NCBI GenBank assembly: GCA_947495685.1
Contig: CANLZY010000017.1
Span: 62,001-126,000, forward strand
Reading direction: 5' to 3'
Length of the DNA: 64,000 nt
Origin: an uncultured Tropicimonas sp.
GTDB taxonomy: Bacteria > Pseudomonadota > Alphaproteobacteria > Rhodobacterales > Rhodobacteraceae
Shown here: one piece after another, positions 16,537-25,088 of the stretch
Layout of the letters: each line of letters begins with the position of its first letter
Numbering within the stretch: position 1 is the first letter of the stretch
Program-made: the position numbers and the translations under genes
The notes under the pieces: model-generated
Seen by the model: only the letters and a program-made list of their open reading frames with translations
Told to the model about the DNA's origin: nothing
Database searches by the model: none

Positions 16537-16827
16537 CTATCGGTCACGCGTCATTAGACCCAAGTATCCGGGCGCGATCCAGTCGGAAATCACTGCGTCT
16601 GACGGATCAACACCCCAGACGACGTTCGCTCGGAAGTCCGGGGTGATGTCCACCGCCAGGATGCCTTTGTCTGCGGTGCAGATCGTAGGCAAGGTGGGCG
16701 TGTCACTGCCGTTCGTTGCGGCGACCCCGAACGGCAGCGACCAGATGAGTTTATTCGATGCACCGGCACCGTGGCCTTGGAGACAGGATCGAAAGGCCGT
16801 CAGCCGATATCCCCACCGAAACCTGCC
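16537..16827 (-). pseudogene. Coding-like relic, 96 codons without a good start
   Basis: Reading the minus strand from 16827 to the TAG at 16537 gives 96 codons with protein-like composition, including GASNKLIWSLPFGVAATNG and GILAVDITPDFRANVVWG, ending LGLMTRDR. It begins immediately after the TGA of the upstream dehydrogenase and, notably, in the same frame, with no ATG or GTG near the start and no ribosome-binding site. A 10-bp inverted repeat (CTGCCGTTCG / CGAACGGCAG, about 16710-16740) falls inside. I do not recognise the family. It looks like the 3' end of a larger gene whose beginning has been lost, next to the DUF1629-like gene; a chance open frame is possible. Confidence 0.35.
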
Positions 16828-17973
16828 TCAGACAAGTGAAGCGTGTGGATACGCCTGTTGCCGCCCTTGAAAGGACAGGACCGTCGGTTTCACGATAACA
16901 CCACGGTCGATATTCACGGCCCGTCGGATTGTGTCATTGTCCTGCCAGCCGGAACGACCATCAACAATCGTTGGCAAGTGAACAATCAGGGCCGCGGAAA
17001 TTGAGCGCGACGCACTTTCCCACAGGTAATTGGGCGTATGATCCACTGCATAATAGTCGACCTTTTCAACCTTGAACATTGGGTTCCTGAAGGTCGTCGG
17101 CTTTGCAAAGAAGAACCCCATACCCTCATCGCAACTGACATCGACGATCAGGCTTCCCGGCTTCAGGCAGGTTTTTTCGGCCTCCGTCACGAAATCCAGT
17201 GGATGATCTGTATCCTGGTACGTGCCGTTGACGATTATGTCGGACTCGGAAATCAGATCTGTCAACGGCCGCTCGCTGCCATCATGTTCGACGACCAACA
17301 TGCGCGCTTCCCCGTCATTGCCTTCCCTCAGGCGGACATAGTGACAATCCAGGACTTCCTCGCGGACTTCGTGATCGGGGCGCTGAATGCAAATGGTGAT
17401 ATCCCTGAAACCATGGGCCTTTAGCGCGTAGATCGCCCCCCGGCTCACCGCTCCAAAACTGAAAATGATGGTCTTTCGCTGGTTGCCGTAATGACCATCG
17501 ATGCCCTTCAAGTTCAGAGCATGCAATATGGCGCAGTAGCCTGCCATTTCGTTGTTCTTGTAGAACGTGTGGCGCCCGATTTGGCCGGACGGGCTCCAGA
17601 CAAACATATCCTCAAAGGCGACAAGGGTCAGCTTTCGGTCGATCGCCGCCTGGGTGATCGCGCGCTGCTGGGCGCAGTGAGGGTAGCCCCAAAGAATACC
17701 TCCCTCTCGGAGGTTCAAGAGATCATCAAGTGTGGGCTTGGCGATAATCACATTGCCAAGTTCGGACAGGAGTGTGTCGCGGGGTGCGACGCCGCCGGAG
17801 TGTGCGGCGATGTCATCATCAGACAGATCAAACGGCGCGCCATACCCTTCTTCGAAGATGAGTTTCTTTCGGTACTCTTCAGGTAGTCTCGACAAGTGAT
17901 CTGGGTGAATCGGTACGCGCCTTTCGTCTTCCTTCCTGGACGTCCCGATAACTCCAAAGGTCAGCTTTTCCAT
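16828..17973 (-). CDS. N5-(carboxyethyl)ornithine synthase / alanine dehydrogenase-like protein
   Basis: A 381-residue protein of the alanine dehydrogenase/CEOS/saccharopine dehydrogenase-like superfamily. The N-terminus KLTFGVIGTSRKEDERRVPIHP carries the basic RRVP substrate-binding motif, IIFSFGAVSRGAIYALKAHG is the dinucleotide-binding glycine loop, and the C-terminal AVNIDRGVIVKPTVLSFQGR is typical of CEOS. CEOS reductively condenses pyruvate with ornithine or lysine side chains using NADPH. The ATG at 17973 follows GGAAAG; 69 upstream in-frame codons have no homology. Could also act on another amino acid. Single gene without an obvious pathway around it. Confidence 0.72.
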   Translation of the reverse strand: MEKLTFGVIGTSRKEDERRVPIHPDHLSRLPEEYRKKLIFEEGYGAPFDLSDDDIAAHSGGVAPRDTLLSELGNVIIAKPTLDDLLNLREGGILWGYPHCAQQRAITQAAIDRKLTLVAFEDMFVWSPSGQIGRHTFYKNNEMAGYCAILHALNLKGIDGHYGNQRKTIIFSFGAVSRGAIYALKAHGFRDITICIQRPDHEVREEVLDCHYVRLREGNDGEARMLVVEHDGSERPLTDLISESDIIVNGTYQDTDHPLDFVTEAEKTCLKPGSLIVDVSCDEGMGFFFAKPTTFRNPMFKVEKVDYYAVDHTPNYLWESASRSISAALIVHLPTIVDGRSGWQDNDTIRRAVNIDRGVIVKPTVLSFQGRQQAYPHASLV

Positions 17974-18306
17974 TTTCTTTCCACTTCCGGGGCTTGCCCC
18001 TGAATTCATCTGCAGGTCTGGATACTTCGTCGAGCCAACATGGCAAGAAGTCGTCTGTGAGCGGTCTGATTGGACGGACCTGCTCAGCATCGAAGGACAA
18101 CGAGGGCGACGCCCTCGGTCTGGGAATGTTGACTGCAAGGTGACGGTAGTACCTGATTGACTGGAAATTAGCGAATACATTTGGCCCCCGTTCTGTTGAC
18201 TGGGGTTTCTGGCGCGCGCCGCTCAGGCATTTCTCCCTTGAGACCCTGACCGTTGATCCGTCATCACAAATGACTGGTAGGTCTGCATGGCAAGCGCGCG
18301 AAATGA
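17974..18306. other. Intergenic region upstream of the CEOS-like gene
   Basis: About 330 bp. The dehydrogenase frame stays open for 69 more codons on the minus strand, but these are not protein-like. No RNA gene, insertion element or clear operator was seen. Confidence 0.35.
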
Positions 18307-18334
18307 AAAGGACCCGCCGATTGGCGGGTCCTTT
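18307..18334 (-). terminator. Rho-independent terminator of the purine/BMP operon
   Basis: AAAGGACCCGCC (18307-18318) and GGCGGGTCCTTT (18323-18334) form a perfect 12-bp stem with a GATT/AATC tetraloop. On the minus strand the stem is followed by TCATTT, and the stem itself ends in T residues. It lies 26 nt beyond the stop of the BMP gene, so it ends the long operon. Confidence 0.88.
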
Positions 18335-18359
18335 CGTTGGTCCGGGGTGCGTCGCAGGG

Positions 18360-19433
18360 TTACTGCGGGATGTCGCCGGTGAGGCCTTCGACGTAGAAGT
18401 TCATGCCGGCCAGCGTGCCGTCATCTGCCACTTCGCCGTCGGCGAGCCAGTCGGAGCCGTCCTGCTTTTTCAGCGGGCCGGTGAAGGGGTGGTAGTCGCC
18501 CGCGGCGATGGCGTCGCGCAGGGCCTCGGCCTCGGCCTTGACGTCAGCGGGAACCGCGTCGGAGATCTCGCCGATCTTGACCATGCCCGGGCCGATGCCG
18601 TCCCAGGTGTCCATGCTCTCCCAGGTGCCGTCCATCACCGCCTGCACGCGGGCGATGTAATAGGGCGACCAGTTGTCGATGATCGAGGAGACTCGCGGGG
18701 TCGGGCCGTACTCGGCCATGTCGGAGGCCTGGCCGAAGCTGATCACGTTGCCGGCCTCTTGTGCGGCGGCTTGCGGCGCGGTGGAGTCGGTGTGCTGCAG
18801 GATCACGTCGGCGCCCTGTTCGATCAGCGCCTTGGCGGCGTCGGCTTCCTTGGCCGGATCGAACCAGGTGTAGGCCCAGATCACCGAGAATTCGATCTCG
18901 GGGTTGACCTTCTTGGCGTGGATATAGGCCGAGTTGATGCCGCGGATCACTTCGGGGATCGGGTAGGAGCCGATGTAGCCGACCTTGTTGGTCTTGGTCA
19001 TCTTGCCGGCAATGTGACCCTGCACGGCGCGGCCTTCGTAGAAGCGGGCCGAGTAGGTCGAGACGTTGTCGGCGCGCTTGAAACCGGTGGCGTGTTCGAA
19101 TTTCACGTCCGGGAACTTGGCGGCGACGTTGATCGTCGGGTCCATGTAGCCGAAGGAGGTGGTGAAGATGATGTCGGCACCACCCAGGGCCATCTGGGTC
19201 ATCGCGCGTTCGGCGTCGGCGCCTTCGGGCACGCTTTCCTGGTACACGGTTTCGACCTTGTCGCCGAAGTGCTCTTCGACGGCCATGCGGCCCTCGTTGT
19301 GCTCGAAGGTCCAGCCACCGTCGCCGATCGGTCCGACGAAGATGAAGCCGGCCTTGGTCTTGTCCTGGGCCATGGCGCCCCCGGCCAGGCCAAGCGCCAG
19401 CGCTGTGCAGGCGAGCAGGGTCTTTGCGTTCAT
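18360..19433 (-). CDS. BMP-family ABC transporter substrate-binding protein
   Basis: A 357-residue periplasmic protein with signal peptide (MNAKTLLACTALALGLAGGA, cleaved near AMAQ). The BMP/PnrA core is clear: AGFIFVGPIGDGGWTFEHNEG, then GGADIIFTTSFGYMDPT and VGYIGSYPIPEVIRGINSA. BMP proteins bind purine nucleosides or bases in characterised cases. The ATG follows AAGGAGACC and overlaps the stop of the K+ channel gene by 4 nt. Placement at the end of an operon with xdhABC points to a purine ligand such as a nucleobase. Confidence 0.93.
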   Translation of the reverse strand: MNAKTLLACTALALGLAGGAMAQDKTKAGFIFVGPIGDGGWTFEHNEGRMAVEEHFGDKVETVYQESVPEGADAERAMTQMALGGADIIFTTSFGYMDPTINVAAKFPDVKFEHATGFKRADNVSTYSARFYEGRAVQGHIAGKMTKTNKVGYIGSYPIPEVIRGINSAYIHAKKVNPEIEFSVIWAYTWFDPAKEADAAKALIEQGADVILQHTDSTAPQAAAQEAGNVISFGQASDMAEYGPTPRVSSIIDNWSPYYIARVQAVMDGTWESMDTWDGIGPGMVKIGEISDAVPADVKAEAEALRDAIAAGDYHPFTGPLKKQDGSDWLADGEVADDGTLAGMNFYVEGLTGDIPQ

Positions 19434-20236
19434 GTTTTTGGTCTCCTTGTTGGTCTTCTCTTGAGTGGTGCAAGATCCTTGCGGACCTCGCGTTCGATAT
19501 CTTCCAGTTCTTCTTCGATCTCTTTTTCGATCGATTCCCTGAGGTCGGTGTTTATCAGGGCCGTGGTGATGATGGCAGTGGGCACCGCGATGACGCCGAG
19601 TCCGACGAACAGGATGCCGGTGGTGAAGATCCGGCCCCCCGGGGTGATGGGGTACATGTCGCCGTAGCCGACGGTGGTGAAACTGACGATGGCCCACCAC
19701 AGGCTGACCGGGATCGAGGTGAAAACCTCGGGTTGGGCCTCGTGTTCGAAGATGAAGATGCCGACGCCCGCGATATAGAGGATCAGCGCGGCCATGAACG
19801 CAAACACCAGCAGTTCGCTGCGGCACTGGAACATCGCCGCCTCCAGCCGCATCAGTGCCCGGTTGGCGTGCAGCAGCTTGAGCAGGCGCACCAGGCGGAG
19901 CAACCGGAACGAGCGGATGGCGGCCCATTGCGGCGACAGGAACATCAGCGCGGGCAGGCAGGCCAGCAGGTCCACGATGCCCCAGAAGCTGAAGATATAG
20001 GCCAGCGGTTTCGGGGCGCAGAGGATGCGGGCGATGTATTCGACGACAAACACCGCGAGGATGAAGACCTCGAACGTGGCCAGCGCCGACTTGGCCCAGG
20101 GCGCGAGGTTGGGCACGGTTTCCAGCGAGATGGCGGCGGCCGAGGCGACGATGAGCCCCTGGTGCAGCAGCCCGATCGTCCGGCCGTGCTCCGGATGGGT
20201 TCCGTCGAGGATCTGGATGTATTCGTGGCGGCGCAT
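19430..20236 (-). CDS. Voltage-gated potassium channel, six-TM type
   Basis: A 268-residue membrane protein with the selectivity filter TTVGYGD at residues 187-193. The voltage-sensor S4 helix is readable as RSFRLLRLVRLLKLL at 108-122, with an arginine about every third position, and S1-S3 lie before it. The C-terminus is a highly charged helix (KEIEEELEDIEREVRKDL) that probably forms a coiled coil. It would conduct K+ across the inner membrane in response to voltage. It is inserted between an ABC permease (20-nt gap) and the BMP-binding protein (4-nt overlap), a very unusual location for a channel. Confidence 0.93.
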   Translation of the reverse strand: MRRHEYIQILDGTHPEHGRTIGLLHQGLIVASAAAISLETVPNLAPWAKSALATFEVFILAVFVVEYIARILCAPKPLAYIFSFWGIVDLLACLPALMFLSPQWAAIRSFRLLRLVRLLKLLHANRALMRLEAAMFQCRSELLVFAFMAALILYIAGVGIFIFEHEAQPEVFTSIPVSLWWAIVSFTTVGYGDMYPITPGGRIFTTGILFVGLGVIAVPTAIITTALINTDLRESIEKEIEEELEDIEREVRKDLAPLKRRPTRRPKT

Positions 20237-20256
20237 TCTGGCTCAGGTTCGCGGCA

Positions 20257-21189
20257 TCAGGACGAAGCGTGGAAGGAGCGGCCAAGCTCGGCGGGGGCGT
20301 TCAGGTGCGCGCGCCCCCGGCCCGACGACATGATGACCAGCACCAGGATGGTGATCAGGTAGGGCGACATCGACAGGTATTCGACCGGCACCTTCATGCC
20401 GGCGGCCTGAAGGTTCAGTTGCAGCACCGTCAGCCCGCCGAACAGGTAGGCGCCGATCAGAACCCGCCAGGGCTTCCACGAGGCAAAGACGACCAACGCG
20501 AGGGCGATCCAGCCGGCGCCGGCGGTCATGCCCTCGGTCCATTGCGGGACGCGCACGAGGCTGAGGTAGGCGCCGCCAAGCCCGGCGCAGGCGCCGCCAA
20601 AGGCGATGGCCATCAGGCGGATGCGGATCACCTTGTAGCCGAGCGCGTGCGCGGCCTCGTGGTTTTCGCCCACGGCGCGCAGGATCAGGCCGATGCGGGA
20701 GAATTTCAGCGTTGCCCAGACCACCGCAACGATCAGGATCGCGACATAGACCATCAGGTCATGCTGGAACAGGATCGGCCCGGCGACCGGGATATCGGAC
20801 AGCAGCGGAATGTGGATCTTGGAGACATCGACGCCCTTGATACCGACATATCCCTGGCCCAGCAGCGCCGACAGGCCCAGCCCGAACAGCGTCAGCGCCA
20901 GCCCGGTCGCGACCTGGTTCGACAGCAGGTACTGGGTCAGGAGGCCGAACAGCAACGACAGGGCCGCCCCGGCGATGGCGGCGGCGATGAACCCGAGCGT
21001 GGCGCTCTGGGTTTCGACCGCGATGGCGAAGCCGAAGATGGCGCCGGTGATCATCATGCCCTCGACCCCGAGGTTCAGGACCCCGGCGCGTTCGGTCACG
21101 AGTTCGCCGATGCCGGCCAGCAGGATCGGGGTGGCGGCGACCATGAGCGAGGCGAGCAGCAGGATCGGGCTGATGGATGCGAGGTTCAT
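20257..21189 (-). CDS. ABC transporter permease, BMP/nucleoside-type (second permease)
   Basis: A 310-residue hydrophobic protein of the branched-chain amino acid/ribose-type permease family, in the sub-branch paired with BMP proteins. Recognisable segments are GVLNLGVEGMMITGAIFGF and the cytoplasmic loop LILRAVGENHEAAHALGY that contacts the ATPase. About eight to nine membrane helices are apparent. Its ATG overlaps the stop of the 96-residue ORF by 4 nt. Confidence 0.92.
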   Translation of the reverse strand: MNLASISPILLLASLMVAATPILLAGIGELVTERAGVLNLGVEGMMITGAIFGFAIAVETQSATLGFIAAAIAGAALSLLFGLLTQYLLSNQVATGLALTLFGLGLSALLGQGYVGIKGVDVSKIHIPLLSDIPVAGPILFQHDLMVYVAILIVAVVWATLKFSRIGLILRAVGENHEAAHALGYKVIRIRLMAIAFGGACAGLGGAYLSLVRVPQWTEGMTAGAGWIALALVVFASWKPWRVLIGAYLFGGLTVLQLNLQAAGMKVPVEYLSMSPYLITILVLVIMSSGRGRAHLNAPAELGRSFHASS

Positions 21190-21476
21190 GGCAGCTCCAG
21201 AAGCATTTGCGGGGGCCGGGTGGGGCTGGTGGCGTCAGCGGCGCGTCCGACGCTGCGCTGGGGGCGCGTGCGTGGATTGGTGCGGTCAGGCCGCAGGAAG
21301 CCCCGGACGCGGGTGCCGACACCGGCGAGGCGCAGGGTGCCTGCACGGAATCCGGCACGTGCCGCAGCGAGGATCAGGCCAAGGCGCCACGGCCCCACAC
21401 GCGGGATTGGTGCGCGCAGGATCGCCCGGATCGGCAGGTCGGCGGTCTTTGTTGGTCCGGTGAGTGCGAGGGTCAT
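21186..21476 (-). CDS. 96-residue Arg-rich protein nested between the two permeases (unknown)
   Basis: An open frame that overlaps both flanking permease genes by exactly ATGA at each end, just as the other junctions in this operon do. The protein is rich in Arg, Pro and Thr (for example GFLRPDRTNPRTRPQ), very basic, with a short apolar stretch GLILAAARAGFRAG and no clear domain. Either it is a real, translationally coupled small protein or a coupling leader that carries ribosomes between permease genes. I do not recognise a family. Confidence 0.5.
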   Translation of the reverse strand: MTLALTGPTKTADLPIRAILRAPIPRVGPWRLGLILAAARAGFRAGTLRLAGVGTRVRGFLRPDRTNPRTRPQRSVGRAADATSPTRPPQMLLELP

Positions 21477-22558
21477 CGGGCAGGCTCGCGGCGGTCGAGG
21501 CGGATGCGGTAGTTGGACAGCACGTCCACCCCGAGCAGGAAGAACAGCAACATGCCCTGAAAGGCCTGGATCGCCGCCGCCGGGATCTGCAACGTGGCCT
21601 GCGCGGCCTCGCCGCCGATATAGGTCAGTGCCATCAGCAGCCCGGCCAGCAGGATGCCGATCGGGTGCAGGCGGCCGAGGAAGGCGACGATGATGGCGGT
21701 GAAGCCGTAGCCGGAGTTGAAGTTGATCGAGATCTGGCCAGCGGGTCCGGCGACCTCGAACAGGCCGGCCATGCCGGCAAGCGCGCCCGACAGCCCCATG
21801 CAGAACACCACCAGCGCCTTTGGGTTCACGCCGCCGAACCGGGCGGCCTTGGGGCTTTGCCCGGCGAGCTGGATGTGAAAGCCCATCAGGTGCCTGGACA
21901 GCAGGATATAGGCGAACAGCACCGCGATGAAGGCCGCGACCACGCCCCAGTGCATGCCGGTTCCGGCGATCAGGTCGGTGTTGGCGGCGGAGGGGTATTG
22001 TTGCAGGTTGCGCGAGCCGGGAAAGCCCGCCGTTTCGGGGTTGCGCAGCGGGCCAAGCGCCATGGCGGCCAGCAATTGCTCGGCCACGTAGACCATCAGC
22101 AACGACACCAGGATCTCGTTGGTGTTGAACCGGACCTTGAGGATTGCCGGGACCATCGCCCAGAGCGTCCCGCCAAGGGCCCCGGCGAGGATCATCAGCG
22201 GAAAGATGATCCAGCTTTCGGTCGGATAGAACGCCAGCCCGACGGCGGCGCCACAGATCGCGCCCATGATGTACTGGCCCTCGGCCCCGATGTTCCAGAT
22301 ACCGGCCCGGAACCCGATTGCCAGCCCGACGGCGATCAGGATCAGCGGCCCCGCCTTTACCAGCAGTTGGCCGCGATAGTAGAAGGCGAATTCGCCCAGC
22401 ACCGGATCATAGAAGATGGTCTTGATCGCGGTGACCGGGTTCTTGCCCAGCAGGGCAAACATCAGCCCGCCGGCCAGCATCGTCAGCAGCACCGCAACAA
22501 TCGGCGTCGTGTAGGTCCAGAATTGCGACGGGGTGGGGCGTTTTTCGAGCCGGATCAC
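21473..22558 (-). CDS. ABC transporter permease, BMP/nucleoside-type (first permease)
   Basis: A 361-residue integral membrane protein. IGFRAGIWNIGAEGQYIMG and the loop GQSPKAARFGGVNPKALVVF are characteristic of the YufP/BmpB-like permeases partnering BMP proteins. The extra N-terminal helix typical of this longer permease is present. Its start overlaps the ATPase stop by 4 nt. Confidence 0.92.
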   Translation of the reverse strand: MIRLEKRPTPSQFWTYTTPIVAVLLTMLAGGLMFALLGKNPVTAIKTIFYDPVLGEFAFYYRGQLLVKAGPLILIAVGLAIGFRAGIWNIGAEGQYIMGAICGAAVGLAFYPTESWIIFPLMILAGALGGTLWAMVPAILKVRFNTNEILVSLLMVYVAEQLLAAMALGPLRNPETAGFPGSRNLQQYPSAANTDLIAGTGMHWGVVAAFIAVLFAYILLSRHLMGFHIQLAGQSPKAARFGGVNPKALVVFCMGLSGALAGMAGLFEVAGPAGQISINFNSGYGFTAIIVAFLGRLHPIGILLAGLLMALTYIGGEAAQATLQIPAAAIQAFQGMLLFFLLGVDVLSNYRIRLDRREPAR

Positions 22559-24129
22559 GGGCGGGTCTCCTCGTGGTGGCTGTCCTGGTAGGTTTCCTTG
22601 ATGTGTTCGGCCTCCTCGGTGTGGGCCACGTCCATGTCATGGGCCCCGCCCAGCATCAGGCCGATCTGTTCCATCGTCAGGCCGCGCGCCGGGCGCGGGG
22701 CCGAGAGGTGGCCGGCGTTCAGGGCCGCGAACCGGTCGGAGACTTCCATCAGTTCGTCGAGGTCCTGGCTGATGACGATCACCGCGGCCCCCGCGCCGGC
22801 CAGGTCGAGCAGCGCCTGCCGGATCGCGGCGGCGGCGGCGGCATCGACGCCCCAGGTCGGCTGGTTGACCACCAGAACGTCGGGCCGTTGCAGGATCTCG
22901 CGGCCGATGACGAACTTTTGCAGGTTGCCCCCCGACAGCGCCCGCGCGGCAACATGGGCGCCGGGGGTGCGCACGTCGAAGGTGCTGATGATCTTGTCGG
23001 CAAAGGCGCGGGCCCTGCCCCAGCGGACGAACCCGCCGCGGGTCAGGTCCTCGCGCTGCCAGCCCGACAGGACGGCGTTGTCCACCAGGCTCATGTCGGG
23101 GGCGGCGGCGTGGCCGAGGCGTTCTTCGGGGGCGCTCAGCATGCCACGGGTCCGGCGGGGATTGGGGGGCAGGTGGCCGATCGGCTCGCCGCGCAGCCGC
23201 ACCGTTTCCGACGCGCCCATGGTTTCGCCCGACAGGGCGCTGAGCAACTCGTCCTGGCCGTTTCCGGCGACGCCGCCGATGCCCAGGACCTCGCCGGCGC
23301 GGACCTCGAAGCCGATGTTCTGGAGCCGGGTGCCGAAGGTGGAGACGCTTTCGCTGGTCAGGCCGGCCACCTGCAGGACCACCTTGCCGGCCTCCGAGGG
23401 GGGGCGGTCCGGGGTGTGCAGGGCTTCGCCGACCATCATCTCGGCCAGTTCGGCGGCAGAGGCCTGACGCGGGTCGCAGGCGCCCACGACCTTGCCCCGG
23501 CGCAGGATGGTCGCGCCCTGGCACAGCGCGCGGATCTCTTCGAGCTTGTGCGAGATATAGAGGATCGCGGTGCCTTCGGACTTGAGCTTGTTCAGGGTCG
23601 CGAACAGGATCTCGACCTCCTGCGGCGTCAGCACCGAGGTCGGCTCGTCCATGATCAGCAGCTTGGGATCCTGCAGCAGGCAGCGGATGATCTCCACCCG
23701 CTGCCGTTCCCCGGCGGACAGGTCGCCGACCAGGCGGCGCGGGTCCAGCGGCAGGCCGTAGGCATGGCTGACTTCGCGGATCTCGCGCGCCAGTTCGCGG
23801 ATCGGTGGCGGGTTTTCCATGCCGAGGCCGACGTTTTCGGCCACGTTCAGCGCTTCGAACAGGGAAAAGTGCTGGAACACCATCGCGACGCCGGCGGCCC
23901 GGGCGGCGCGCGGTTCGGCGGGGGAAAACGGGGCGCCGTGCAGCGCCATGGTGCCGCTGTCGGGTTTGACCAGCCCGTAGATCATCTTGACCAGCGTCGA
24001 TTTGCCGGCACCGTTCTCGCCCAGCAGGGCGTGGATTTCGCCCGGGGCGATGGAGAAGGACACGTCGTCGTTGGCGACGACACCGGGGTAGGCCTTGGTC
24101 AGGCGCTGGATCGTCAGAAGATCTGTCAC
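22555..24129 (-). CDS. ABC transporter ATP-binding protein with two nucleotide-binding domains
   Basis: A 524-residue duplicated ATPase. The first half has Walker A GENGAGKS, signature LSAGERQRVEI and Walker B LLIMDEPTS; the second half has GVAGNGQDE (degenerate Walker A), LSGGNLQKFVIG and VLVVNQPTWG in place of a classical Walker B. This layout is typical of RbsA/BMP-type importers. The start is the GTG at 24129, whose GTGA overlaps the stop of xdhC; longer in-frame versions run into xdhC. Energises purine-type uptake with the two permeases. Confidence 0.93.
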   Translation of the reverse strand: MTDLLTIQRLTKAYPGVVANDDVSFSIAPGEIHALLGENGAGKSTLVKMIYGLVKPDSGTMALHGAPFSPAEPRAARAAGVAMVFQHFSLFEALNVAENVGLGMENPPPIRELAREIREVSHAYGLPLDPRRLVGDLSAGERQRVEIIRCLLQDPKLLIMDEPTSVLTPQEVEILFATLNKLKSEGTAILYISHKLEEIRALCQGATILRRGKVVGACDPRQASAAELAEMMVGEALHTPDRPPSEAGKVVLQVAGLTSESVSTFGTRLQNIGFEVRAGEVLGIGGVAGNGQDELLSALSGETMGASETVRLRGEPIGHLPPNPRRTRGMLSAPEERLGHAAAPDMSLVDNAVLSGWQREDLTRGGFVRWGRARAFADKIISTFDVRTPGAHVAARALSGGNLQKFVIGREILQRPDVLVVNQPTWGVDAAAAAAIRQALLDLAGAGAAVIVISQDLDELMEVSDRFAALNAGHLSAPRPARGLTMEQIGLMLGGAHDMDVAHTEEAEHIKETYQDSHHEETRP

Positions 24130-25088
24130 GCGCGGCGGTCCATGGCTGACTCCGATATGGCTTTGGTGGCTTTTAGTAACAGCGCCGTGACGCCGACCGC
24201 AATGGCATGCGGGTGTTTCCCGAGGGTCGGGTCGCCGATCGGGCAGGTGATGCGGGCAATAGAGGCATCCGAATGCCCCAACTGCCGCAACCGGGTGCGG
24301 AAGCGGGCCCATTTGGTGGCCGATCCGATCAGCCCGGCGGTGGCAAAGCCATGGCCCAGCACCGCGTGGCACAGCTCCAGGTCAAGTGTATGGGAATAGG
24401 TCATGATCAGGTGGTGGGCGGTTGGCGGGGCGTGCGGCACGGCCAGCGCCGGCGCGGCGGCCGGCATCCTGTCGACACCGTCGGGGACCTGTGCCGGGAA
24501 CCGCCCGGTGTCGGTATCGACCCAGGTGATGTGCCAGTCGGGCAATGGCGCCAGCAGCTGCACCAGGGCCTGGCCGACATGGCCGGCGCCGTAGAGCCAC
24601 AGGTGATGCTCGGGGTCGGCCAGCGGTTCGACCAGCCAGCCGTCCAGCAGCGCCGTGGTGGCCGGGGATGTGCCGTTGCGGACCGCCGCCAGGTGCCGAT
24701 GCACCGCCAGCGGCGGCGGGGCCGGGGGGGCATCGAGCGCCCGCAGCACGCAGCCCGCCTGCGCGCCGGTGGCAAGCCGGTCGAGCGACGCGGCATCCAG
24801 CACTTCGCTCACCAGCGTGACGGCACCGCCACAGCATTGCGACAGGGCCGGCCCCAGCGGGATGCGATCGATGCGGGGCGAGGTGCCGGGCCGCATCCGG
24901 CGGGCCGTCTGCGTGGCCTGCAATTCCAGCGCGCCGCCACCGATGGTGCCGGCCTGGCCGGTCTCCCAGACGATCATGTCCGCGCCGGGGCCGCGCGGCA
25001 CCGACCCGGCGGCCGAGGCGACGACAACGCGGACCACCTGTCCGTGGCGCAGGATCTGCTGGCGCAGGGCCGCGGGGTCGAAGCTCAT
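24126..25088 (-). CDS. xdhC: Xanthine dehydrogenase accessory protein XdhC
   Basis: A 320-residue protein with the XdhC N-terminal motif ASAAGSVPRGPGADMIV, TIGGGALE and SQCCGGAVTLV, and a Rossmann-like C-terminal domain (LWLYGAGHVGQALVQLL, GLIGSATKWARF). XdhC binds and sulfurates the molybdenum cofactor and hands it to XdhB. It overlaps xdhB and the ABC ATPase by 4 nt each. The chain VTLVSE and cysteine pair CC are conserved features expected for cofactor handling. Confidence 0.95.
   Translation of the reverse strand: MSFDPAALRQQILRHGQVVRVVVASAAGSVPRGPGADMIVWETGQAGTIGGGALELQATQTARRMRPGTSPRIDRIPLGPALSQCCGGAVTLVSEVLDAASLDRLATGAQAGCVLRALDAPPAPPPLAVHRHLAAVRNGTSPATTALLDGWLVEPLADPEHHLWLYGAGHVGQALVQLLAPLPDWHITWVDTDTGRFPAQVPDGVDRMPAAAPALAVPHAPPTAHHLIMTYSHTLDLELCHAVLGHGFATAGLIGSATKWARFRTRLRQLGHSDASIARITCPIGDPTLGKHPHAIAVGVTALLLKATKAISESAMDRRA

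Noticed and set aside
18360-20285. 641-codon frame that would extend the BMP protein far upstream
   Set aside because: The signal peptide and ribosome-binding site place the start at 19433; the extension is an Arg/Pro-rich shadow of the K+ channel gene.
22573-24399. Long plus-strand frame opposite the ABC ATPase
   Set aside because: Antisense of a clearly conserved ATPase; no domain and no start site.
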